Assembly: GCA_022577435.1 (NCBI GenBank)
Contig: JAKOON010000008.1
Coordinates: 17,687,501-17,751,500 of the forward strand
Direction: 5' to 3'
Origin: Embiotoca jacksoni
Taxonomy: Eukaryota; Chordata; Actinopteri; Embiotocidae
Length of the DNA: 64,000 bases
In this document: positions 1 through 10,500 of the stretch, in pieces
How positions within the stretch are numbered: the stretch's first letter is position 1
Layout: every line of letters starts with the position of its first letter
The notes under the pieces: generated by a model
The model's input: only the letters and a program-made list of their open reading frames with translations
What the model was told of the DNA's origin: nothing
Database searches by the model: none
Translations under genes and position numbers: made by a program

Positions 1-16
1 GGTGTCTCTCTAACAG

Positions 17-91
17 CCAAATGGACGACTGCTGGGAATATTGCAGGCTTGTACCCAGACAGGCAATTTTCCCTACGGTGGGATAATGGCA
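17..91 (+). other. Exon-like block at the left edge, unidentified
   Basis: A pyrimidine-rich tract ending in taacag (to base 16) and a GCA|GTAAGT donor (after base 91) bracket 75 bases, exactly 25 codons. Two of the three frames are open. The phase-0 frame reads PNGRLLGILQ at its start and NFPYGGIMA at its end. I do not recognise the protein, and no second exon was found to its right. It may be an internal exon of a plus-strand gene whose other exons lie to the left, or chance. Confidence 0.25.
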
Positions 92-2840
92 GTAAGTGGG
101 GGGGTGGAAAGATTTAGTCATATACTGTACACCTACTTGGAGGGTTGTGATTTTATTCTGCTGCCACCATCCAATACATCGCCTCATTGGTGTTGATCAC
201 AGACAGCTCCTGGTTTCTAGGTTTTGCCATCTCACCTCCTACAACCTGATTCGAAGGTAGTTGCTTTTTTTTTTTTTTTTTCTTCCAGTGTAATTTTATC
301 TCTTTCATGATGATATTGTACCACTGCAGTGTATTGGAAAAATACCAATTATTTTTCTGGTAAAACGGTCTCAGAATTGCTTTAGAATAAAACACATTTT
401 GACAGTACTCGACCTAAATTTAGAGGACGACGAAGAGAATTGCGAATCATCAACTTCCATTTTCAGTGGAAACTTGAAAATGCATGTGCTCAGTGACGAG
501 ATAATCGAGCCTAACAAATGATCACATTTATTCTACTATTATCAACAGAAATATACCGCAAATGCAATATGATTTTAATCGATTAAAGAAGAAAACTCAA
601 TAATTTAACGTGTATTTTGCCTGTACATTTTTAAGATGAATTTAAAGTTACAATGTCAAAGATCTGCGTTTTGTTGTCTTTGGCGCTACCTGTGGCGACA
701 AACAGTAATTGCAGTTGTGGTTTTCGACTTCATTACCTGCAGCTCCTGTGTTGTCTGTGTGACGTCAGTGAATTGGTTGTTGAAGAGAAAACGTTTTGAA
801 AACTACACTTTAAGTGTCACTTACTGTTCGCGGTTTTAAATTTTTCAGATAATACAAATGCAAAGGCTTTGATCAGTGGGCCACAAGTTCAATCACCTTT
901 GTGTTCTCTGATTCGGTGATAGATAGTGACTTCCTGAAATGAATTAGAATGAAAATCTACAAAAAGTTTGCACTACATTTGTGAAACTGTCCCTTAAAAA
1001 TACACCTGTACGACTTCCTACAGCCACAGGCCAACAGTCCTGTTTGAGTCACGTCCACATTTAAGGTTTGGTCATATATGTCTGGAAATGATATCCTGCT
1101 GACTTGTAAATCCCTCGTTATAGAGTCTTATGATATGAAACTGATGTTTGACTTGTAAATGTGGACATTAGATTTTAACCAAACTGGAAATCAAAACATG
1201 CATTTTAAATCCAAAAAGTTTCAGCTGTTGGTTTGAGAGCATTTTTTTTTGTGTGTGTGTGTGTCTTTTTAGCATCTAAGATAAGGGAAATTGAATACAC
1301 TGTAATTTGATAGCAGAAAAGTGATTTCTGTTTTACATCAATGGGACTCCTTTTTGTCTCAGACACGATGGCGGTGGCAGGGTTTGTTATAGAGCCAGAC
1401 AGAAAGAAGCAGGTGTTATAGAAGGCAAGAAAACTGGTGTTGTGTCTCCTTCAGCTGGAGACTCTTGAGTAAGTGAGCTGACATCAGGTCACCCTGTACA
1501 CCACCTGACACAGCAAGTGGTACTCTGGTGATGGGTGAGACATAACGAAGAGGCTGAGATCAGCTTAAGCTCGGGGATGCACTAAACACCTTCGATTTAA
1601 TTTTGGCAGCTCAAAGGTGATGAATTTGGGTAAACTCTAAAGAGGCTAGGACTTGTCATTAATGTTTTCAATGTCATACTTTAATCCCTTGAACTAAGTT
1701 TCAAATTGAAAGTCAGCAAAAATCGCAGTAGTAGCCCCTGGCTGCGCACTTGCGTTATTATCCAACATGGCTGTCTTTTTTCTCAGTTGGATCTGTCTCC
1801 CATGAGACCTGCAGGCCCTGCGTCAATCACAAAAATTATTCAAATAGCTTTGACCTCAGTGTTTTTCAGTGAGAAATCTTTTTATAGCAGGCAGAGCAGC
1901 AGAGATGGGCGGGTAGTGAGAGTAGAGGAGGGAGGGAGTAAAGATGTGGATAGAATGAGCTTTCTGTGGCTGCCTCAGTCTGTTCACTAACACTGAAACT
2001 CAAACATTCTTCAGTCTGTCGGAGGGGGAGCCACAGGCTGACGCATGTCTCTGTCCTCACACTGAGAGTTAATGGTCACAGCGCCTGGATCATGTCAATG
2101 GATAAATAACAAAAAGCTACAATCAGGGAGAGATGAATATCCAGAGGTAGAGCGTAGTCATTAATTTCGGGGCATGTTGAGTCAGTGCTTCATATGTTAG
2201 CCAACAGTACATTTTTCTCCCTTCAGTTTTTGTAAATCTTTTCTTTTCTCATGTAATTTCACATCTACTTCAGTTTTTTAAACGCTACTTTTCAAAACGC
2301 TGATTTTTCTTTTAATGTCTGATCCTCTGGCCCCACCCTAATTTGAAAATAACACTCAAGCCTGTAGTTATCTACAATATTTATTCCTCTAACTCTTTTT
2401 TCTTTCTTGAGCCAAAGCTTAATTCAAGATTCAGTACAAGCCACCTGCAACTGAACCCCCATGGAAGTCATATTTATAGTTTTCTTGTTTTATCTTTTTA
2501 TTTTACACACCGTGGGACTGTGAAAAACAATATTTCGATCTCTCTGTATGTCTTGTACGTATGGTGGATTGACATTAAAGTTAAAGTTGAAAGTTGAGTT
2601 GAAAAGTCCCAGACAAGACCAGTTCTCACTGGGTCACATTACACTCATGGTTTTCACTATTTCAATAAAAAGCACATTTTCTAAAAGTTTCACATCTGGA
2701 TCTTTGCAGTTCAAACCATACATTTAGAGTTAGATTGTGGCGTTTTAAATACAACTCAACCTTTGCAGCTCCATTAACAGACTCAGGTCTGGATGAAGCA
2801 CCTTCTCTCACACAAGAAGCAGGAACCACACATTGTTTGA

Positions 2841-2938
2841 CTGTCAAATGTAGTGGAGTAAAAAGTACAAATTTCCCTTTGAAATGTAGGTAAAGTACAG
2901 TATTTGACTAGATGTACTTAGGTATATCACACCACTGG
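2841..2938 (+). repeat. Fish dispersed repeat, TGTAGTGGAGTA type (copy 1)
   Basis: It shares the 20-base string beginning ctgtcaaatgtagtggagta with 4406-4425. The wording (GTAAAGTAC, TAAAAGTAC) is that of a very common teleost non-autonomous repeat, also seen at 29.6-30.4 kb and 52.3-53.25 kb in this window. Confidence 0.6.
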
Positions 2939-3224
2939 TTACATTTTAGGAACAACTCTTGGATTTTCTGAAGGAAGAGTTTTCACTAGCATGCATTGAA
3001 ATAAAATGCAACAGTGAAATCTGTCATGTCAGATAAAACAAACGTTCACATTGTAGTCAACGAAAAATTCAAACTCCTTCCACGTGTTCACGTGCTCAGC
3101 TTTACGCTTTAATGGGGGAAGGCGTGGCCACAAACTTTGTTGACACAATGAGACGGCTCTAAAGTTTAGGCAATGATTACGACATACAATGGTGATTAAA
3201 ATGAAATAAAAATAGCAAAATCCC

Positions 3225-3440
3225 AAGTAAAGCCTGAGTAAAGCTCGAGCAAAGCCTGAATAAAGTCTGAGCAAAGCATGAGCAAAGTCCTAGCAAAATT
3301 CCGGTAAAGCATTGGCAACTAGCAGCAAGCCCTAGCCAGCCGGGGAAAGGCACCAGTAACGTCCGAGTAGAGTCCTAGCAAAGCCTGAGCAAGTCCTGAC
3401 AAGTGCTAGTCAGCCCCAGAAAGTCCTGATTGCTACAACT
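3225..3440 (+). repeat. Decayed minisatellite, unit about 11 bp (AGCAAAGCCTG)
   Basis: From 3225 to about 3310 successive 11-base units read AGTAAAGCCTG, AGTAAAGCTCG, AGCAAAGCCTG, AATAAAGTCTG, AGCAAAGCATG and so on. More diverged units continue to about 3440 with indels. The array is old, since no two neighbouring units are identical for long. Confidence 0.75.
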
Positions 3441-4405
3441 TGGTGTTCTATCAGAATCAGCGTTATTGGCCAAGCATGTGAACAAATAAGGATTCCTTTA
3501 AAGTGGTATATCATAAGAAGTCTGGACAACCATTGACGTAAAGCACAAGTTGACTGGTTGGTGGAGGCAAACAAAGGTGGCGCAGTAATTCTAAGGCACC
3601 ACAGTTGTGTATTCCTTTGTTGAAATGTAACAATGAACCTTAAGAGTGAAGTAAAGCCTGTAGTTTGTATGTAACGTTGGTTCCTGGTCCGCAGGCTTGT
3701 AAACAGCAGCTTGGATGACGCTCACTGCGTCCGGCTGCAGTTTCAGAGGCGTGATTCTGTTAGTTATGTACCCGGAAGTCAATTTATAGATTGATCCAAG
3801 TCTACAATAATAGCATCATTTTACAGTATGTTTACTGTTATCAGAGGATACTGTTTCCATGGTGATTGAGAATTTGCAATCTTAGATATAAGTAATTTGT
3901 AATCACTGAAGTTCCTGTCTTATCATCTGCTGCTGTACCATGCAATAAAGACCAACTGGTTTTTTTTAATCTACTTCCAAAAAAACTAAGACAACTTTGA
4001 CAACAGTACTTGGTATATTTAGACGTCATCGTCCACTCTGAAACTAGTTACACTGGATATACGATTGAGTCTATCTCATGCCACAAATAAACCATTGAAC
4101 AGAGTATCCTCAAAATATTGACCTTTAAAGGATACAATCTTTTTCCTCACACACTTTTATGATAAAATATACATTGTTTGAGCCATAAAGTATACATTTA
4201 TCCATAACACCAAGATCCGAAACATAGCTTACATCATGAAACAAAGATTCACGCAAATATTAATTACATCATTTCCTAGTGTCAGTCGATAAAGTATCAA
4301 ATGTAAAAGTGCGCCCTGTTTTATAAGCTCACTATAGCTTTTGTAGGTACAGTATTGATAATCAAAGTAAAGGTTATGCAGCAGTATTAGACGTACAATA
4401 TTTGC

Positions 4406-4470
4406 CTGTCAAATGTAGTGGAGTAGAAGTATTACGTAGCAGAACATGTAAATATTTAGGTAAAGTGCAG
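4406..4470 (+). repeat. Fish dispersed repeat, TGTAGTGGAGTA type (copy 2)
   Basis: This short fragment is identical over 20 bases to 2841-2860 and then similar (AGGTAAAGT). It abuts the Tc1-type terminal remnant that starts near 4468. Confidence 0.55.
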
Positions 4471-4785
4471 TCGGTTCAGAAAGACGCCCTCAGTTTTACA
4501 CACATTATCGTGTTGGAGATTCATTTTAAATGGATCAAACTTGCATTTCTCCCATCAAATCACGTCTAATAACCTATAATGACAAAGAGAAAGCCTGTTT
4601 TAAGAAGTGTGAAAGTGGTTGTTGAGTGTAAATTGGACATTTTTTTTTTTTCTTCAAATTGCATCTCCAACACAAAAATGTGTGCGAAAGGTAGGTAGGT
4701 AGGTAGGTAGGTATATACTTTATTAATCCCCGAGGGGAAATTTAAAGGTGAAGAAGTTTGAATACTTTCTGCCTAAAAATGTAAA
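4468..4785. mobile_element. Tc1-like transposon remnant interrupted by a TAGG microsatellite
   Basis: The left part has the arrangement of a fish Tc1 terminal repeat: gcagtcggttcagaaag at the tip, then cctataatgacaaagag and gcctgttttaagaag. The right tip near 4750 reads gaagtttgaatactttctg. The internal AATGACAAAG matches, in reverse complement, the terminal repeat at 56815-56985. Between the parts lie a TAGG run (4690-4712) and tatactttattaatcccc, a common fish retroelement tail. No coding part survives. Confidence 0.55.
4690..4712 (+). repeat. (GTAG)n microsatellite
   Basis: Five to six perfect tetranucleotide units directly precede a TTTATTAATCCCCGAGGGG tail, a pairing often seen at 3' ends of fish retroelements. 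Confidence 0.85.
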
Positions 4786-6609
4786 AGAGCGCTTGATGTT
4801 TTTGACCCGGCCTGCCTCATGACGGTCAGCGTTTTAAAAATGGGATTCAAATTTATGCAGCAAAAACCGATACGTTCTTCGGGTGTGTTACGCTATTATC
4901 AGCCAACGTAGGCTCACGCAGAGAAGCGGAGCGGGCTACATCCAGGAAGCTGCTTTCCCCCCACAACCCAAGATATGTTTCTGTTTTCAAAGCTCTAGGT
5001 ATAACTGACCCGGCCTGTTTTCATACTCCGAGTACCAAACACTGTTCAGTTGAAGTCCGCTGGCGTCTCTGGGATGCACACGAGGTGGATTATGTTTAGA
5101 CACCAAAACTACTTTTGTTGGGTTTAGGATGAGATTACAGTTTAGGTCATAGTAAAACGTCACCAAAGTTACTTTATGTATGTTATGTGTACTTAAATAA
5201 ATCCGCAATAACTTGCTTTCACCTGCATATGAAGTCCTGAGTTTGTGTTTGATCCATCCACCAACCCCGACCTCCTCCCTACATGGATTTTCACAGTTTC
5301 TACCACCTCCAGTTTACATTCTTCTTTGAATCGGGTGGTCACGACACCAAAAGGCACTTACTGCATATCTCTGAGACACCAGCGGGCTTTGACAAAACTG
5401 TAAGAAGTGATGCCCATGGAATGAGAACGGGTTGATTTGACGCTTTAATTACAAAATATTTTGTATGAAATCTGAAATTTAGACATCAGTGAAATCTCCT
5501 GATCGCTGTAGGAAGACTACGTGTGGTGAGGATGATGTTTCTGCGATCAGTAGAGGCAGAAATAGGCTTCAGAAAATACAAGCGCACATCAACATGACTT
5601 TATACCGGGTAAAATAAACGAGGCAGAGCCCGGGACCAATTAAAAGCGCCAAGGATATTTCAGAAAGAGGAATGTGTGGACTTCAAAAAAAAGCGCACAT
5701 CTCTCCCGTGTTTCTTTATTCTTTTGTATTTGCATGAACAGTCACGCATCAGTGTGAAATGAAGTCGTGAGTAACATTTTCTCACCAATCTTCACCTCTT
5801 GATGCCCGTAAACAGTATGATTCAGCGAAAGCCTTTGTGGCAATAAAAAAGAAAGAACCGTATCCACGTGATCAAATGTCCTAAAATATTCTGTTAGCGG
5901 GGACGGCGTTTTGACATCAACTGATGTCAGAAGGGAGGGACATTCAAACTCACCACAAGACATCATTTCATATTAGATTAAAACAGTAGATATCTTTAGA
6001 CAGTTGAATGTTACTTGCGCCATTTAGTTTCCAAGGTAACAAGAAGGGTATATTTAGAGAGCACTAAACTAAGACACAAGAAAAAGAAAAAAAAAAAAAA
6101 GTGTTAATAATCTTGATGGAGCAATTACAATTAGTCAAAGTCAAATAGTAAAGATCAAAACACCTCATCGGCTTCCAATCCAAGGTGAGAGAATGCTCAG
6201 GAACAACCATCCAGCTCATTCAGCACCACTTCTGACACATGCGTCATTCAGTATTTAGTGGCTTTACTGATTCACATGGTACAGTAGAGATTTCACTTGA
6301 GCTACTCATCAAGGGAGGTTCAGAGAAAATACAGACGTCAATGAGAAAAGGTGTTTTTGTGTTTGTTTTATCAGTTTAGTTATTTAGACGTAATAACCCC
6401 TGAATATGCTGTCAAACAGTAGAAATGCAGGAAAATCTGATACGATAGAGAAATTAAGAGTTTAAAAATCATCAGTGAACTTCATCTGTGTGTAAATATT
6501 TAAATACTCAAACACAGCACAGGATCATTACCGTGAACAAAAGGTGTCTGCAATGTAAAATGTGGGTTAACTGAACCGTCGTAAATGATTTTTTTTTTAC
6601 ATTTCATAA

Positions 6610-6790
6610 TACAACCCCACTTCCAAAAAAGGCGGGACGCTGTGTAAAATGTAAATAAAAACAGAATGCAATGATTTGCAAATCACATAAACCAATATTT
6701 TATTACAAATGGATTAAAGACAGCATATCAAATGTTGAAACTCACACACTTTATTGTTTTATAAAAAATATCCCCTTATTTTCAAGTCCA
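6610..6790 (+). mobile_element. Terminal fragment of a Tc1/mariner-type element (TACAACCCC family)
   Basis: It begins with tacaaccccacttccaaaa and carries gggacgctgt, gaatgcaatgattt and cacataaaccaatatttt. The terminal part of the element at 26714 has the same words in the same order. Only one end is present; no transposase remains. Two minus-strand AATAAA hexamers (6755-6750 and 6703-6698) fall inside it, downstream of the METTL15 stop. Confidence 0.8.
6698..6755 (-). terminator. mettl15: Candidate METTL15 poly(A) signals (AATAAA x2)
   Basis: Reading down the minus strand from the METTL15 stop, the first canonical AATAAA I find is at 6755-6750 and the second at 6703-6698. A weaker GATAAA variant lies at 7097-7092. 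Using the first would give a 3' UTR of about 400-430 bases. No transcript evidence is available. Confidence 0.4.
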
Positions 6791-7158
6791 GTATATTACT
6801 GTCTTTGTCACAGCTGCTAGACTTGTGACACCAATAGTTAATCCTCACCTGCCAATGAAAAAAGTGCAATCAAATCTGAGCTTCAATCAGGGGCCATGTT
6901 TGGTGAGAGATGCTTTCTTTCCCTTCCCGTCCAGAATGACTGCAGCCGACCAGCTGGAGTCGCTCATTCAACGACAAGGACGCCAACCTTCACTGGCTTC
7001 CCACCAGCCAACTGTGCTCACTAGAAAAGAGTCATAGGTGAGGATACCCATGTGATCGTCTTACGTGAATTAACAACCTCTGCAGTGCCGTGTTTATCGT
7101 AAGAATCCATTCTGTAACAAAGCTCAAACGTCTCGATGAAAAAGGAGCACGTCAGCAG

Positions 7159-7589
7159 CTATCGTCTGAGTGCCGCTCTGAGTTTAGCCGAGCGTCCTCG
7201 AGGATTGTCTCGTACGTCGTCCTTCTCTGGTGTGATCACTTTTCTCCGCAGAGGAAGCCAATGGACACTTCCGCCTTCTCTTTTCCCTTCCGACACTTTT
7301 TCCTTTCTGGTGCCCTGCTTCCTTGGACTGAAGTGATACCGATCCAGATTGGACAAGTCCTCTCCCTGCAGGAAACGTTTGACCAGTCTGTCCTCCAGTG
7401 AATGAAAGGTGACTACGCAGAGGCGTCCTCCGGGCTTCAGTACCGTCCGGGCAGCGCAGAGGCCCGCGTGCAGCTCATTCAGCTCGTCATTCACGAGGAT
7501 GCGCAGAGCTTGGAAGGTCTTAGTGGCCACGTGAGCCGGTCGGCGGAGTCGGTCTTTACGCGCATAGACGACAGCAGCAGGAAACGATC
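7159..7589 (-). CDS. mettl15: METTL15 terminal coding exon 5 (residues 244-386 and stop)
   Basis: The exon starts after a cttgtctccag acceptor and reads to TAG at 7161-7159. It encodes the last part of the methyltransferase fold: HVATKTFQALRILVNDELNE (263-282), KPGGRL (295-300), FHSLEDR (305-311) and NPRGRSAKLRAALRR (372-386). Residues about 325-365 form a Lys/Arg/Ser-rich linker that has little similarity to human METTL15 as I recall it and is probably flexible. The 3' UTR continues below 7159. Confidence 0.97.
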
Positions 7590-10500
7590 CTGGAGACAAG
7601 AAATGTCACAGTGAGGGGATCTTCTACAAGCTGGATTTAAGTCTAATGCACAACATCTGTTATTACAGCAGTTCTACTATTGCTTCATTTACATATAAAA
7701 ACAATAAAAAAAAAAAAAAAACCGTGACGAGTGTTTATTTTTTCTTAAAAAGTGAAAAATTGAACGCTGAACACGAGCGAGACTTCGAGAGACAACAAGA
7801 GGGTCGACGGACACTTTTAGTTCTGCTGGAAGACGTCGATCAGTCAACTAGTTGATCAACAGAAAGTTGATTCGCAACTATTTTGTGCGGAGTGAATGAT
7901 GAACAAATGAATTTAGAAGGTGACGATGATTAAAATCCTCAGTTACGACAGTGCTCGTCCTTTCAGTGTGGTAGTCTGGGATATTTCACCGATGAACAAC
8001 TGCGAAAGAACCATCCTCTTTCTTTCAGCTCCATCGGTGGGCCGATGCGTTCACACTTTCCATGAAACTGCTCTCGCCACCAGCCGATCGTTTCACTGCT
8101 GTCAAAGTTTGAAACGGTCCCTTTCTCTGCTGCTGTCTCCGCCGGATTGATGCAACCGTCCTCCGCCCACATGTTCAATCCGGCTGAACTTTCACTCGCA
8201 AAGTCTCAAAACTCAATTTCCAGCCATTTTCGGGGAGGATGTGGGTTTGACCTTTCAGTCAGGAAATATTGTTTGTGTTTGTTTGTTGTACTGCGACAGC
8301 AAGGCAAAAACGATGCCGTCGGCAGAGACGGAAGGATGCTCCCTGTAACACTGAAACAGGTTAATGAGAAGAAGCTGCCTAATTAGTACCGATATACAAT
8401 GATGGGACAGTATGGGCCATTGATCAGGCTCTTTCTAATAACATCAACGTGCCCACATTCCTATTCTACTACATTAGAAAGGTACTGTCATATTCAGTAT
8501 ATGGTGATGAATGAACAAAGTTAAACTGACCACCGATGAAGCCTCATGAAGGTCCACTCATCCGACGAAGTCCATGTAAAGGACAAGAGACGCTGCTTTA
8601 ATGTCAATGGACGAATGAGAGATCATTTGAAGGAGACCATCTGTGTCAAACTAAAAAAAACATGAACAAAGTGGGCTCCTGCCACACCACTTATCAGCTA
8701 CCACATCACCAATCCACACCTCAACTCTAAAGACTCTCATGCGACCTAATGACTCACATACTGGATGACCTCAACAGCCCACCGGTATCATTGTGTGAAT
8801 AATACCAGAGAGGTTGGAAAAGCCTCAAATGTCCACCGGTCAAGAGAATAAGAGAAAAAAAATGAAAATAATTCAGCTGCCCTCGACTTCGTATGTCTAC
8901 GTCTACCGTCTTCTGGTCGACTGAGAATCATCAGGCGTAACAGTCTGATTTATATTATTAATGCGAGAGTGGTCATTAAGTAAGTTCAGAGAAAAGACGT
9001 CGCGGCATAAAAAAAAACACGGCTTATTGAAAAATATACACGAGCAGTGGAGAGAGAGCTGCAGTCAGCCTGAGCGTCAGGTCCGTCAGAGGCTCCGTGT
9101 CGAGCAGATGGAGGGTGGAAATGGTGTCGATATGGCTCATGTGTCTCTAAAATACCGAGGTAAACGCAGCCAAATGCTTCTCGTGATCTCTCAGTTCACA
9201 GAAGTTCAAGTTAAATCTTGTAAAATCACGACTCCCTGTGCTCGAATGACTACTGAAAAGATTGCAGAGTATTGTAGGTTTTTTTGTGATTAGTGCTCGG
9301 TGGCGAGTTCACTCAGTGTGATTCATGCACAGGCTTCCTTTTTATAAGGCCCCATAGTTCACTCTGTTCAAGTGTTTTATTTGATATCTTGGTATCCGAG
9401 AGGATATATTTTTGAGGTTTCGTGACCCAAAAAACATCTCATCATAGCTTTAGATCTTCTCTCGTCAGGTTCTCTCTGGAGCTCTAACAACAACAGGCTG
9501 TTTTGTGTTTGTGTCTTTAAGAAACATAAATATCAATGATGCTCTCTTCTGATTGGCTAATTCTTTTTTTTTTTTTTTGAGTGACGTATGCCCATACCAG
9601 TCACAGGTTTTCTTTGGTTTCGTAGCTTGCTAGCTCCGTCATGGATTATCTCTATGTTTTATTCCACATAAAATGTTGGACAGTGAGCTGTGCTGAGGGT
9701 GGACACATGACATGAGCGCGAGTGTGTGACATCACAAACTTATGAAAGTCCAAACAGCTCAGATTGTGAATACGGGCTATCTACATTTCTCCATTGACTG
9801 AGCGTTTTGACACTTTCGCATTGTTCATACAGCACCTGGACCTGCTTTACGATAAAAAAAAAAAAGCAATGGAAATTTTCTCAACTTGGATAACATGGGA
9901 CCTTTAATATTCCTGAATGATTTGCGCCTGCCTTTTAGAGGCAGACAAACTTTCATCCAGTAGTTTTAATGTCTCCTCCATTGATTCGAACGACCCTCGC
10001 TTAAAATGCATGCGCAATACAGCGAAAGGCGTCACAAACTACAGACATGCAGAGAATACTTTGGATGGTTTGTGCACCAGTTTGATATATAACATAAGGG
10101 GTGCTGAATGCATCAGAATGCAGGTACAGAAAGGTCAATCGATGCAGGTATTGAAGCCAAAACTACCCAACCGATTAAGAATTTGCTGCACATTAAAGTT
10201 GTGGAAAGATTAGCTTTACATCAGTACACGCGTCATCTACCTTGAGCGACTCAAAACCACCACACGGAAGACAAAAGAACAATTAGACACTTATATAGAG
10301 CCGAAGAGAAACTGCAATAAATAGAGAAGTGAGTGATGTGGCATTTCTCTCGTCCTGCACTAAACAGCCCGAGGTGTGACTCACTGCAATCGATACGATG
10401 CCTGCACAGCAAGGACCAGCCCTGGTCTGGCCTCACCCAGCCATGTGCTCTCTCTCTCTCATTCATCTTTCAAAAGGTCCTACAGACAGATCCGTGGAGA

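Larger units (their letters stand above)
92..6609. other. Intergenic DNA downstream of METTL15
   Basis: No gene recognised. The stretch contains poly-T (263-280), two copies of a TGTAGTGGAGTA repeat, a decayed 11-bp tandem array, LINE-like tail fragments near 3450 and 4720, a TAGG microsatellite and a Tc1-type terminal remnant. The sequence from 4790 to 6600 is AT-rich with no assigned feature. Confidence 0.6.

Noticed and set aside
4690..4712. CRISPR-like direct repeats
   Set aside because: The only regular short repeats are microsatellites; there are no spaced, identical repeats with unique spacers anywhere in the window.
8141..8184. 10-bp inverted repeat GCCGGATTGA / TCAATCCGGC with a 24-base loop as a regulatory hairpin
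   Set aside because: It is exact, but such an arm length is expected by chance several times in 64 kb, and no other structure supports a function.
8961..9293. 110-codon plus-strand frame
   Set aside because: Charged but without family resemblance, antisense to METTL15 and without exon signals; probably chance.
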